From Porodaedalea pini (taxonomy: Eukaryota; Basidiomycota; Agaricomycetes; Hymenochaetales; Hymenochaetaceae): DNA of 64,000 nucleotides. The notes under the pieces are model-generated. The model searched no databases. It worked only from the letters and a program-made list of their open reading frames with translations, and was not told where the DNA came from. This document shows positions 1 to 9,215 of the stretch, piece by piece. The stretch lies in NCBI GenBank assembly GCA_002794775.1, contig NBAY01000020.1:1-64000 (forward strand), read 5' to 3'. Each line of letters starts with the position of its first letter. Position 1 is the first letter of the stretch. The translations under genes were made by a program, and so were the position numbers.

Positions 1-452
1 TAGACTGACAACGCCGCACGCCTTAGCCTGCAGTGTGGCACCGGATGCTAGGTGCAAGATAAAGGTGGAGGCCTTATGTTAGTTTGCACATCATTTGCAA
101 TTTTCTCACCTTGGGCCCCGGAAATCCCTCCAAAAGAGCACAAATCAGGACTCAGACGAGCGTGCCAACGGAAGCTAGGGCAAAGACAGTTTGTGTTTGA
201 GTCCTCTTTTCCAAACCGCTGTGTCGAATAGCCCTCGAATGGAGTACACTTGATAATCTGCCTGAAGTTGAAGTTCATCCAGTTGGGAAGCCCATCGGTG
301 CTCTTGAACATGTTCCATATTAAGCTGCGTTGCAAGTTCTGCCCGCCACTGCGTCAACTATGCGAGTCCACACTCCATTTAGCGTTGCCGCATGCTAACT
401 TTGAAGCTCTATGTTTGCTTAAGCTACTAGTAGCTTACAGGGGAGCATAAGT
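1..452. other. Unassigned sequence left of fold-back element 1
   Basis: I recognise no gene here. Short open frames overlap on both strands, the longest about 95 codons on the minus strand, with no recognisable domain. The 278 bp between the first two fold-back elements (1305-1582) is also unassigned. The two stretches could be parts of one decayed gene split by fold-back 1, but I could not match them to each other or to a family. Confidence 0.3.
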
Positions 453-1304
453 TTACAGCCATTTTCATAAGTCCTGCGACACGTGCATATCACGTGATAT
501 GAGCTGCGGTTGAGCCAACATGTCGAAAAATTAGAATAAATGTCTATTTTCTCTGTAAATTCTGTGCAGTACCTACCCATTAAGTACTCAAAAAAAGGCA
601 CAGTTCTCAGGAGCAGAAATATGTAAAATAGAGAGCAATATGTTGACTGTGTAGGTGGGTGGAGATCAAACAAGTGCAGCCAGTCTGTTTTCTCATACAT
701 TTCCACCGAGATTCAAAAATTATGGCTCCCCTACATCTACCTATAAAATTCTTTTCTGTGTCTTTAAATTAAGTATATGACTATACCAACAGCTCCTTCA
801 AGTTTGAAGCCAATCCATTCAGTATTTGTGGTGCAGCAGCAAGGTTTGTGCTCCACTCTTGTCTGTGCTGTTGTGAGAAAAGGAGGTAGCACAGACAAGA
901 GTGGAGCACAAACCTTGCTGCTGCACCACAAATACTGAATGGATTGGCTTCAAACTTGAAGGAGCTGTTGGTATAGTCATATACTTAATTTAAAGACACA
1001 GAAAAGAATTTTATAGGTAGATGTAGGGGAGCCATAATTTTTGAATCTCGGTGGAAATGTATGAGAAAACAGACCAGCTGCACTTGTTTGATCTCCACCC
1101 ACCTACACAGTCAACACATTGCTCTCTATTTTACATATTTCTGCTCCTGAGAACTGTGCCTTTTTTTGAGTACTTAATGGGTAGGTACTGCACAGAATTT
1201 ACAGAGAAAATAGACATTTATTCTAATTTTTCGACATGTTGGCTCAGCCGCGGCTCATATCACGTGATATGCACGTGTCGCAGGACTTATGAAAATGGCT
1301 GTAA
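453..1304. mobile_element. Palindromic fold-back (MITE-like) element, copy 1
   Basis: The element begins TTACAGCCATTTTCATAAG and ends with the reverse complement. The two arms, about 410 bp each, are inverted copies of each other with only a handful of mismatches, around a short spacer near 875-885. The whole unit of about 852 bp could therefore fold into one long hairpin. The ends carry CACGTG motifs. No transposase is encoded. The open frames seen in each arm are the same frame read twice and are not genes. The same element recurs at 1583, 24708 and (broken) 59902. If the target duplication is TA, the element proper starts CAGCC, as in Tc1/mariner-type elements. However, the outer T and A are constant in all copies, so the duplication is not settled. 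Confidence 0.85.
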
Positions 1305-1582
1305 CTCAGCTCAGCTCGGTTTGTGGCAACATTGCCTCCAAAAGCTCCGTAATTGCCTGAGTTTGCTTTGACCTAAACTGACCATGCCTCCCCGCACACT
1401 CATAGATTATCAAGTGACCAGAGCAATTTGTCCCACGCCATAAACATCCGGGACCCATGTTTTAGATTTTGCAATCCTGCGAAACATGGATTCATTTGTT
1501 GCTTGCCTTGACCTTTCCGTCTTCAAGTTTGTATCTGCATCGATGCCATCTTCACCTGTCATTACATCTCGTTGGAGACATA

Positions 1583-2437
1583 TTACAGCCTTTTTCATAA
1601 GTCCTGCGACACGTGCATGTCACGTGAAATGAGCCGCGTCAGAGCCAAAGTGTCGAAAAATTAGAATGAATGCCTATTTTCTCTATGAATTCTGCACAGT
1701 ACCTGCTCATTAAGTACTCAAAAAAAAGGCACGGTTCTCAGGAGAAGAAATATGTAAAATAGGGAGCAATATATTGACTGTGTAGGTGGGTGGAGATCAA
1801 ACAAGTGCAGCTGGTCTGTTCTCTCACCCATTTCCACTGAGATTCAAAAATTATGGCTCCCCTACATCTATCTATAAAATTATTTCCTGTGTCTGTAAAT
1901 TAAGTATATGACTATACCAACATCTCCTGCAAGTTTGAAGCCAATCCTTTCAGTATTCATGGTGCAGCAGCAAGATTTGTGTTCCACTTCAAGCTCTTTC
2001 CACCCTCCTTTTCTCACAACAGGTCTTGCAGAGTAGAACACAAATCTTGCTGCTGGACCATGAATACTGAATGGATTGGCTTCAAACTTTCAGGAGATGT
2101 TGGTATAGTCATATACTTAATTTACAGACACAGGAAAGAATTTTATAGATAGATGTAGGGGAGCCATAATTTTTGAATCTCAGTGGAAATGGGTGAGAGA
2201 ACAGACCAGCTGCACTTGTTTGACCTCCACCCACCTACACAGTCAATATATTGCTCCCTATTTTACATATTTCTTCTCCTGAGAACCGTGCCTTTTTTTT
2301 GAGTACTTAATGAGCAGGTACTGTGCAGAATTCATAGAGAAAATAGGCATTCATTCTAATTTTTCGACACTTTGGCTCTGACGCGGCTCATTTCACGTGA
2401 CATGCACGTGTCGCAGGACTTATGAAAAAGGCTGTAA
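1583..2437. mobile_element. Palindromic fold-back element, copy 2
   Basis: This 855-bp copy of the same family runs from TTACAGCC to GGCTGTAA, with inverted arms of about 400 bp. Its centre differs from copy 1 and resembles copy 3 (the 24.7 kb copy), with a pyrimidine-rich spacer around 2000-2020. It has no coding capacity. It ends exactly where the smaller inverted-repeat element at 2438 starts, so the two may be nested or adjacent insertions. Confidence 0.85.
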
Positions 2438-2619
2438 AATGTGTTTGCCACGATTCTCGCAACACACAAATTGTATAGGTGAGAATATCTTTGTTCAGTG
2501 AACACATTCTACTGATGAGCTAATCACAATGCAAGAATATGTTCAAGAATATGGTAACCGTTCACCAGGCCTTCTCACTTATACAATTTGAGCGTCGTGA
2601 GAATTGCAACAAACACATT
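2438..2619. mobile_element. Small inverted-repeat element (MITE-like, about 182 bp)
   Basis: The outer ~48 bp on each side are imperfect inverted repeats. The left end AATGTGTTTG and an inner ATTGTATAGGTGAGAA are matched on the right by inverted copies with about ten mismatches. The interior is unrelated and non-coding. Size and structure suit a short non-autonomous DNA transposon. It is unrelated in sequence to the adjacent fold-back element. Confidence 0.55.
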
Positions 2620-3381
2620 CTAATATGTCTCCTGTGTCTGCAATACTGATAGGATATGTCTACGCGCCTTGTGCTTTGCATTCAAAGACAAGGATATAAG
2701 GTGGGCACCAGATTTCTAGCCCTGAATCTGTCAGTCCGCTAACAGCTCAACTTCTCACAACGCCGTTGGAGAAAAGGTTAGTGACAGAGAGTGTGTTAGA
2801 GCAGCTATGTACTATGGAGGACAATATCGGGAAACAGAGGGAGGGCAAGATATAAAGTCAGTAACATCCAGTTCCTGAGCCATCTCACGCTCCTAAATGT
2901 TTTCAACTGACGAGTTCTATTGCGAACAGCGGTGACCCTAATTCTGGAAACAATTCTTATAAAGCTGAACGCAAAAAACAACCTGCTAGGAAGTCAGTCT
3001 TCTCGTACTTCTTTGACTCCTTGACAAAGAGACTGATGTAAAATTTCAATGAAACGCACTCCAGGTCCAAATTCAAGTACGGACCCCGCTCTACGAGCAA
3101 TCATTTGTGCGTCTTCTCGTACCTTCTTAGCTCTTTGACAGGGTGACTGATGAGAGATTCAAGTGTTGCCGTTGATACAGACCCCGTCAATTCTTCTCCC
3201 ACTCATGGGAGTGAGCAGTGAGTTGTTCGTGCTTGCACGACTCTTGAGTAAAGACACTAATGAAATGTTCTGTAAACAGCAGCAGATACGATGGTAATTG
3301 GAGGTGAGATATCTTGTTACTTCCTGGCTTTTATAGGAGGAGACTAACGAAAGGTATAGTGACGAGGATACTGTGTCAAAT
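2620..3381. other. Non-coding sequence with degenerate ~113-bp repeats
   Basis: I see no gene. Between about 2993 and 3270 a motif around TCTTCTCGTAC...TTGACA...GACTGATG occurs twice clearly and a third time weakly, spaced about 115 bp. This may be a decayed tandem repeat. The stretch ends at the left LTR of the gypsy element. Confidence 0.35.
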
Positions 3382-3795
3382 TGTTAGAACCTGAACTTTC
3401 ACCTTTTCCTTTATTTTCCCTTTTACCATTTCCTTTATTATATTCGTCCTTTTCATTATATTTACCCATCTTACACAATCATTCCCACACTACCTTCATT
3501 CGTTCCATTCCCACTTGTTATGTAATGTTATGTAATATAGTCTCACGGTCGTCGCTATATAAGGTCTCAGGAATCGCATGAACTCCTTGTTCTGCTTTTC
3601 CTCTTACCTCCGCGACGACCTAGGTGAGACTCGTCCCCCTTGTATTAGTTTAGACTTGTATTAATCCTCTTACCTCCGCGACGACCTAGCCTGAGTACAG
3701 CGTGTCCCGAGTCCCCGCTCGAGTATAGCACGTCCCAGACGACAGTCAGCCGAGGCCTGCCCAGTCCGAGTCATCTCCCGGACTCCCGCCTAACA
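3382..3795 (+). repeat. Left (5') LTR of the chromovirus
   Basis: A 414-bp LTR bounded by TG...CA. It contains a TATA box (3556-3563), the inferred transcript start (about 3589), and a 24-bp motif CCTCTTACCTCCGCG... present twice (about 3600 and 3666). It carries CTTGTT, TTATGT, GTCCCC and GTCATC where the right LTR has CTCGTT, TTAGGT, GTTCCC and GTCGTC. Confidence 0.95.
3556..3563 (+). promoter_or_regulatory. TATA box of the chromovirus LTR
   Basis: TATATAAG lies in the LTR, 33 bp upstream of GTTCTGCTTTT (3589-3599). That is a normal distance from a TATA box to an RNA polymerase II start. It places the likely 5' end of the element RNA at the segment complementary to the primer site at 3797. 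Confidence 0.6.
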
Positions 3796-3796
3796 T

Positions 3797-3807
3797 AAAA
3801 GCAGAAC
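3797..3807 (+). promoter_or_regulatory. Self-priming primer-binding site
   Basis: AAAAGCAGAAC lies one base after the left LTR, where a primer-binding site belongs. It does not resemble the initiator tRNA complement used by many gypsy elements. It is the exact reverse complement of GTTCTGCTTTT at 3589-3599, the predicted 5' end of the transcript. In Tf1/sushi elements the first 11 nt of the RNA fold back on the primer site and prime reverse transcription; length and position match that scheme. The mechanism is inferred and the complementarity is direct. Confidence 0.7.
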
Positions 3808-4505
3808 CTCACCCAGGCTCATCCCCAGCGTAAGTCGTCGCTGTCGACTTGCCTTCACTCGGTCTAGAGGAGCGCTCCCCTCGACGGACTTGACGTGTAA
3901 ACCCCCTAAACGACAACCCTCAACCCTGCCCGGACGTTTTCGGACGTTCGTGTATTACGTAAATATATCAACCGACATTTCCCGACCCTGGCTCTACGAA
4001 TTAGCCTCTGGTGGAGCACGCACCTAACGTGGACGTGGGTAACAAGACGAGTCCAAACTTCGACGACGATCTCGTTTGTAATCTCACTCGGATCCTACCG
4101 CCTCGTCATCAACTTCGCTGACGAACCCGCTCAACGTTGGCGTAACCCCGGATCGAACGCGCAACCGATCCCTGTCCCTCCGCCAACGTCAAGATAGATC
4201 TCACCGACGAACAGCAACGGGCCCTTCCTGCTTCAGCCCGTTGGGATCCAGACCGACCAGGCTACGTCGCGACCAATAATAGCGGCGTCACTCACGACAT
4301 CTGGTGGAGTGAAATCCGGCGCAGCTGGTATTCATCAGACGAACGAGGGAGGAGAGCAAGGTGGCCCCCAGCCGCTCCGTCGTCACCTGCACTGTCAACG
4401 TCTACGGTCAACCTACCACCGACCCCAGGTCCTTACCGCGAAACCAACAGAGACCCCTCACCGCCAACCCCTCCAGAACCTTCGACACCCGCACCCGAAC
4501 CCGCG

Positions 4506-5588
4506 ATGTCAGCAGAAGGTTTCAGCCAACAGCAAATGGCGCAGATCGCGGCCATCGTTGCGAATGCCTTCGCCCATCAGGCGAACAACGCCCCAGCACC
4601 GGTCGCGGCCGCTAACCCCCTGACCCCCAACATAGATGTCGCCCGGCCACGAGAATTCACTGGTGGCGATGACTACCTCGACTTCAGACGTGAAGTCCTT
4701 CTTTTTGTATCCGCGAGTCCGAACCGATACCCTACGTCGGAGAGTAAGATTTATGTAGCTCTCTCCTACCTGAAGGGTGGTAATGCGGCGACGTGGGCGC
4801 AGAACTACGTCGAGGAGTCGACAACGTCGGGAATCGTCACCTTCACCGACAGCTGGGAGAGATTCCAGGAGCGACTCGACGCCTCGTTCGACGACCCGAA
4901 TCGCAAGGAGGCGGCGCTGAAGGAATTCTGGGAGAAGGTTCAGAAGGACCTCACCGCAGACAAGTTCTTCCAACAGCTCGACGTCATCATCAAGCGTGCG
5001 GAACTGAAGGACGACGGCATCATCTGTGATCGTCTCAAACGCGCAATGAACATCGAAGTAGTGCGTGGAGTCCTGAGATCAACGCCGGTCCCGACGAAGT
5101 ACGAGGACTGGAAGAACAAGGCTATCGAGATCGATCGCGGCGAACAACAGATCCGCGCGATCCAACGAGGCCGCCCGTTTATACCTCAGCCTCGCCCGCC
5201 GCAACAACAAGGACCCCCGGCTCGCCGTCAGGTAGCGGCCCCTCACGTCGACAGACGCGACGCGACCGGCGTCACCTTTGGAGGCGCTGGTCAACCAATG
5301 GACGTCTCAATGAATGAGGCGCAACGACGACGCGCGTGCTGGATCTGCGGCGGGCTGGGCCATTTCAAGGACAAGTGCCCGCAGGGGAAGCCAATCATCC
5401 AGCGCATGCTGGAGCTAATGGCACCAGGCGAACGTCGCATCCTCGCGGACGAGCTCGGCGCGATGAAGGAATCGGCCTTTGAGGAAGTCGTAGACACTCG
5501 GAGGTCGACGGTGGAGGACTATGTGGAGGAAGAAGAGAATGACGAAGAGGTCGTCGACTCGCAGGGTTTTGCGAGTGGTCAGGCGTAG
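4506..5588 (+). CDS. gag: Gag protein of the chromovirus
   Basis: A 360-aa capsid/nucleocapsid precursor. The centre resembles retrotransposon Gag domains. Near the C-terminus is a CCHC zinc knuckle, CWICGGLGHFKDKC (about residues 279-292), that would bind RNA. The tail is acidic. The start at 4506 fits the Gag family, and the upstream leader of about 700 nt has no better start in frame. The stop is at 5586. The protease frame, one base back, is open from 5543 and overlaps the end of gag, so Pol is probably made by -1 frameshifting. Confidence 0.85.
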   Translation: MSAEGFSQQQMAQIAAIVANAFAHQANNAPAPVAAANPLTPNIDVARPREFTGGDDYLDFRREVLLFVSASPNRYPTSESKIYVALSYLKGGNAATWAQNYVEESTTSGIVTFTDSWERFQERLDASFDDPNRKEAALKEFWEKVQKDLTADKFFQQLDVIIKRAELKDDGIICDRLKRAMNIEVVRGVLRSTPVPTKYEDWKNKAIEIDRGEQQIRAIQRGRPFIPQPRPPQQQGPPARRQVAAPHVDRRDATGVTFGGAGQPMDVSMNEAQRRRACWICGGLGHFKDKCPQGKPIIQRMLELMAPGERRILADELGAMKESAFEEVVDTRRSTVEDYVEEEENDEEVVDSQGFASGQA

Positions 5589-6229
5589 CCATCGGGGCGA
5601 CTGACCGAGAAGAACAAGAGACTTCAAATCCGGATCCGCTAAAATATAACCAACCGTTTGTACAATACGTAGATGCGAACAACGTCGATGGTTTTCCCGA
5701 TTACGAAGTCTCCACCGGTGTAAACAAGAATGAAGAGTACGAACAACTGTTCATGAGAGGAACTGGCGGACGCCAGCTGGACCTTCTCCTGACCGTCGAG
5801 CATGAAATAGCTGGTGAGGCGAGAGAGGTAGATGCGCATGCCCTTGTGGATTCGGGATGCACGGGATCCTGCATCGACGTCAGGTTCGTCGAGAGGTACG
5901 GGTTGGAAACGAAACGCTACATTCGACCCCTCGCGGTGCTGAACGCCGATGGCACGCACAATGAGGCCGGATTGATCGAGGAGTACGTTGACGTCGAACT
6001 CATGATCGGCCGTCATCGGGAGAAGATCGTCCTCGCAGGTAACGTCCCTAGCGTCATCGAACATCTTCCTGGGGTACGACTGGCTTCGACGTCACAATCC
6101 GGAGGTCGACTGGAAAACGGGCTCGATCGAATTCACCCGCTGTCCAGAAGAATGTGCGATCGAGAGGGAGCCGGTGGAGGACCTAGGCAAGGTGAAGAAG
6201 GTGGTGGAGCAGATGAGGAGGGTGAGTGA
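5543..6229 (+). CDS. Protease region of Pol (-1 frame relative to gag)
   Basis: Aspartic protease segment of Pol. The catalytic motif ALVDSGCTGSCID is at about 5840-5880, in a retropepsin-like context. This frame is open from 5543 back inside gag, which suits frameshift expression and not a separate start. Homology leaves this frame at about 6035-6042 and continues in the next frame (IFLGYDWLRRHNPEVDW, about 6057-6107), so an extra base in GCAGGTAACG is likely. The open frame to 6229 beyond that point is not meaningful. Confidence 0.75.
   Translation, partial: RRGRRLAGFCEWSGVAIGATDREEQETSNPDPLKYNQPFVQYVDANNVDGFPDYEVSTGVNKNEEYEQLFMRGTGGRQLDLLLTVEHEIAGEAREVDAHALVDSGCTGSCIDVRFVERYGLETKRYIRPLAVLNADGTHNEAGLIEEYVDVELMIGRHREKIVLAGNVPSVIEHLPGVRLASTSQSGGRLENGLDRIHPLSRRMCDREGAGGGPRQGEEGGGADEEGE
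5564..5570 (+). promoter_or_regulatory. Candidate -1 ribosomal frameshift site
   Basis: GGGTTTT sits in the gag frame as CAG GGT TTT and fits the X XXY YYZ slippery pattern; GGGTTTA is used by the yeast L-A virus. It lies in the 46-nt overlap between gag and the -1 frame (5543-5588), 15 nt before the gag stop. I did not find an obvious downstream pseudoknot by eye. Confidence 0.45.
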
Positions 6230-9215
6230 GATGCGAATGGATAAGACGTCCTGGCCCGCATACCTCAACGACTACGCCGACGTTTTCAGCGAAAAAGGTT
6301 TCGAGAAGCTGCCGGAACACCGACCCTGGGACCATGTCATCGACTTGAAGCCCGACTTCAAACCGAGCGACTGTAAGATCTACCCGCTCACGCCGACTGA
6401 GCAGCAGTCACTCAAGGACTTCCTTGATGAAAACCTGAAGTCGGGTCGCATTCGACGGTCGATATCGCCCATGGCGTCGCCCTTCTTCTTCATTAAGAAG
6501 GCTGACAAATCGCTACGCCCCATCCAGGATTACCGTAAGCTCAATGACGGTACGATCAAGAACAAGTATCCCCTCCCTCTCATTGACGAACTCGTCGACA
6601 AGGTCAAGAAAGCGAAATACATCACTAAGCTTGACCTTCGCTGGGGGTACTACAATATCCGGATCCGCGAGGGTGACGAATGGAAAGCAGCGTTTCGCAC
6701 GAACATGGGCCTCTTCGAACCGACGGTCATGTTTTTTGGCCTTTGCAACGCGCCGGCCACGTTCCAGGCCTTTGTCAACCACATCTTTAAGGACCTAATC
6801 TACGCGAACTTAATCATCGTATACCTCGACGACATCCTGATCCTCTCGGAAACCATTGAGGAGCATATCGACACGTCGAGGCGCGTACTCCAGATCCTCC
6901 GAGAGAATGGCCTGTACCTGAAGCCAGAGAAGTGCGAGTTTGACGCCAAGGTCGTCAAATACCTCGGCCACATCATCGGCAATGGAGAGATCAGGGCTGA
7001 CCCGGCAAAGACGGAGGCGATTGCGAACTGGCCAGTCCCACGGAACCTCAAGGAGCTGCAACAGTTCCTCGGCATGGGAAACTGGCTGAGACGGTTTATT
7101 AAGGACTACAGCAAGGTGGTCCGACCGTTGACGTTGTTAACGGGCAAGAAGGACTGGGTATGGGAGACCGAACAGCAGGAAGCGTTCGAGGAGCTGAGAC
7201 GACGTCTCTGCTCACCTCCAGTCCTAGCCATCGCCAATGACGAGGGCCCTTTCCGCGTAGAAGCGGACTCGTCGAACTTTGCGCTCGGTGGTGTGTTGTT
7301 GCAGAAGCAGGAAGGGAAGTGGAGGGTGATCGCCTACAGGTCAGAGGCACTTGAACCGGCGGAACGAAACTACGAGATCTACGACAAGGAGATGCTCGCG
7401 ATCGTTTCGGCGCTCAAGGAGTGGCGGCAATACCTCCTTGGCGCTCGCCACAAAATTGAAATCTGGTCCGACCACGCCAACCTCACCTACTTCAGGTCAG
7501 CGCAGAAGCTGAGCTATCGTCAAGCTCGCTGGCGAACCGAACTCGAGGAATTCGACTTCCACCTCGAACACAAGTCGGGGAAGACAATGGGCAAGGCCGA
7601 CTTACTGTCACGCAAGGCGGGCTATGATCAGGGCAAGGATGACAATGACGGCGTCGTGTTCATCAAGGAGAAATGGCTGAACCGTGGGGTGGTAAGGACG
7701 TCGCGTGATGAAATGTTGGAACGAGTGGGTGAGGCGCAGAGAGCGCAAGACGAGTCGGAGAGGCCGACGAATATGGTGAAGATCGACGGGTTGTGGCGGA
7801 TGAAAGGCAAGGTGTACGTGCCGTCGACGATGAAGGAAGCGGTATTGCAGGAGTACCACGACTCGACCCTGGCAGGACATCCTGGATCGTCGAAGACGGT
7901 TGAACTGGTACGTCGAGACTTCTGGTGGGCGTCAATGTTCTGCGATGTCCGAACATACGTCCGAGGATGCAACCGTTGCCAACGGACGAAAGCCTTAAGA
8001 ACGTCGAGATCGAGACCGCTTCATCCTAACGCGATCCCTGAAGGTCCCTGGGAGATCGTCACGGTCGACCTAATCAGAGAACTCCCGGACTCTAAGGGAC
8101 ACAATGCAATCTGCGTCTTCGTGGACAGATTCTCGAAACAGATGCATGCCATCCCGACGACGACGAAACTGTCAGCGGAAGGCATGGCTCAGTTATACCG
8201 AGACCACGTCTTCCGCCTCCATGGCCTACCGAAGAAGATCATCCACGACCGAGGCACACAGTTCGATGCGTCGATGATGAAGGAGCTATACAAACTCCTA
8301 CACATCGAAGGCAACCCGTCAACGGCATACCACCCACAAACGGACGGTCAGACAGAACGCGTCAATCAAGAGCTCGAACAGTACCTCCGGCTCTTCGTCG
8401 ATCATCGGCAATCGGACTGGAAGGACTGGCTCCCCCTTGCAGAGTTCGCCTACAACAACCGCGAACATTCAGCGACAAGGATGTCACCCTTCTACGCAAA
8501 CACCGGACGTCACCCTATGAGCTTCGACACCGTACGAACTTCCTCTGCCAACATGTCGGCGGAAGAATTCGCCAAGCACATCAAGGAGACTCATCGCGTT
8601 GCTAAGGACAATCTAGTCAAGGCAGCAGAGGACATGAAGCGCTACCATGACCGGACAGCAGGAGCTTCGGTGGAGTACAAGGCTGGAGACAAAGTCTTCC
8701 TTGACGGGCGAAACATCAGTACGGACTCGCCGACAAAGAAACTCGCAGACAAATGGTACGGCCCCTTTGACATCGTCGACAAGGTAGGAGCGAGCGCGTA
8801 CAAGCTCAAACTCCCGAAGCGATGGAAAAAGGTCCACCCTGTCTTCAACGAAGCCCTGTTGAAACCCGCCGTCGAACCGTCCTTTGAAAGCCAGAAGCAA
8901 CCGCCGCCGCCGCCGCCAGACATCGTCGACAACGAGGAGGAATACGAACTCGAGGAGGTCTTAGACTCACGTCTGCACCGAGGGAAACTACAGTACCTTG
9001 TCAAGTGGGTCGGCTACAATGAACCTACTTGGCAGCCTGAGACGGACTTCGGCGAGAACGCGAAGGAGGCGATCGCTGAGTTCTACCTCAAACATCCCGG
9101 TGCACCTCGGAAACTCGACATCCCTCGTCAACGACTCCGTCCGCTCTTCGTCGACACCGAGCCCGACGACCGCGATCATGGTTGGTCGGGACGCCCAACC
9201 TTGAAGGGGGGGTAA
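6039..9215 (+). CDS. pol: Pol: reverse transcriptase, RNase H, integrase, chromodomain
   Basis: Copies the element RNA to DNA and inserts it. In order: a reverse transcriptase with VYLDDILIL at the catalytic site (about 6817-6845); an RNase H with EADSS (about 7260) and a DHANLTYF motif; an integrase with the HHCC zinc finger (H...H...CNRCQ, about 7859-7983) and a D,D,E core (VTVDLI, HDRGTQFD, YHPQTDGQTERVNQE); then a chromodomain (LVKWVGYNEPTWQPE, about 9000-9045) that in chromoviruses directs insertion to marked chromatin. The frame is the same as gag. The homologous frame joins the protease across an apparent 1-nt shift at about 6039. The stop TAA at 9213 abuts the right LTR, preceded by a purine tract GAAGGGGGGG. 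Confidence 0.9.
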   Translation, partial: VTSLASSNIFLGYDWLRRHNPEVDWKTGSIEFTRCPEECAIEREPVEDLGKVKKVVEQMRRVSEMRMDKTSWPAYLNDYADVFSEKGFEKLPEHRPWDHVIDLKPDFKPSDCKIYPLTPTEQQSLKDFLDENLKSGRIRRSISPMASPFFFIKKADKSLRPIQDYRKLNDGTIKNKYPLPLIDELVDKVKKAKYITKLDLRWGYYNIRIREGDEWKAAFRTNMGLFEPTVMFFGLCNAPATFQAFVNHIFKDLIYANLIIVYLDDILILSETIEEHIDTSRRVLQILRENGLYLKPEKCEFDAKVVKYLGHIIGNGEIRADPAKTEAIANWPVPRNLKELQQFLGMGNWLRRFIKDYSKVVRPLTLLTGKKDWVWETEQQEAFEELRRRLCSPPVLAIANDEGPFRVEADSSNFALGGVLLQKQEGKWRVIAYRSEALEPAERNYEIYDKEMLAIVSALKEWRQYLLGARHKIEIWSDHANLTYFRSAQKLSYRQARWRTELEEFDFHLEHKSGKTMGKADLLSRKAGYDQGKDDNDGVVFIKEKWLNRGVVRTSRDEMLERVGEAQRAQDESERPTNMVKIDGLWRMKGKVYVPSTMKEAVLQEYHDSTLAGHPGSSKTVELVRRDFWWASMFCDVRTYVRGCNRCQRTKALRTSRSRPLHPNAIPEGPWEIVTVDLIRELPDSKGHNAICVFVDRFSKQMHAIPTTTKLSAEGMAQLYRDHVFRLHGLPKKIIHDRGTQFDASMMKELYKLLHIEGNPSTAYHPQTDGQTERVNQELEQYLRLFVDHRQSDWKDWLPLAEFAYNNREHSATRMSPFYANTGRHPMSFDTVRTSSANMSAEEFAKHIKETHRVAKDNLVKAAEDMKRYHDRTAGASVEYKAGDKVFLDGRNISTDSPTKKLADKWYGPFDIVDKVGASAYKLKLPKRWKKVHPVFNEALLKPAVEPSFESQKQPPPPPPDIVDNEEEYELEEVLDSRLHRGKLQYLVKWVGYNEPTWQPETDFGENAKEAIAEFYLKHPGAPRKLDIPRQRLRPLFVDTEPDDRDHGWSGRPTLKGG
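9204..9212 (+). promoter_or_regulatory. Polypurine tract of the chromovirus
   Basis: GAAGGGGGGG immediately before the TAA stop and the right LTR at 9216. This is the expected second-strand primer position and overlaps the last pol codons. Confidence 0.6.

Noticed and set aside
419..1371. Two ~100-codon frames with the same peptide (HLFDLHPPTQS)
   Set aside because: They are the same stretch read in the two inverted arms of the fold-back element; no start context, homology or conservation supports a gene.
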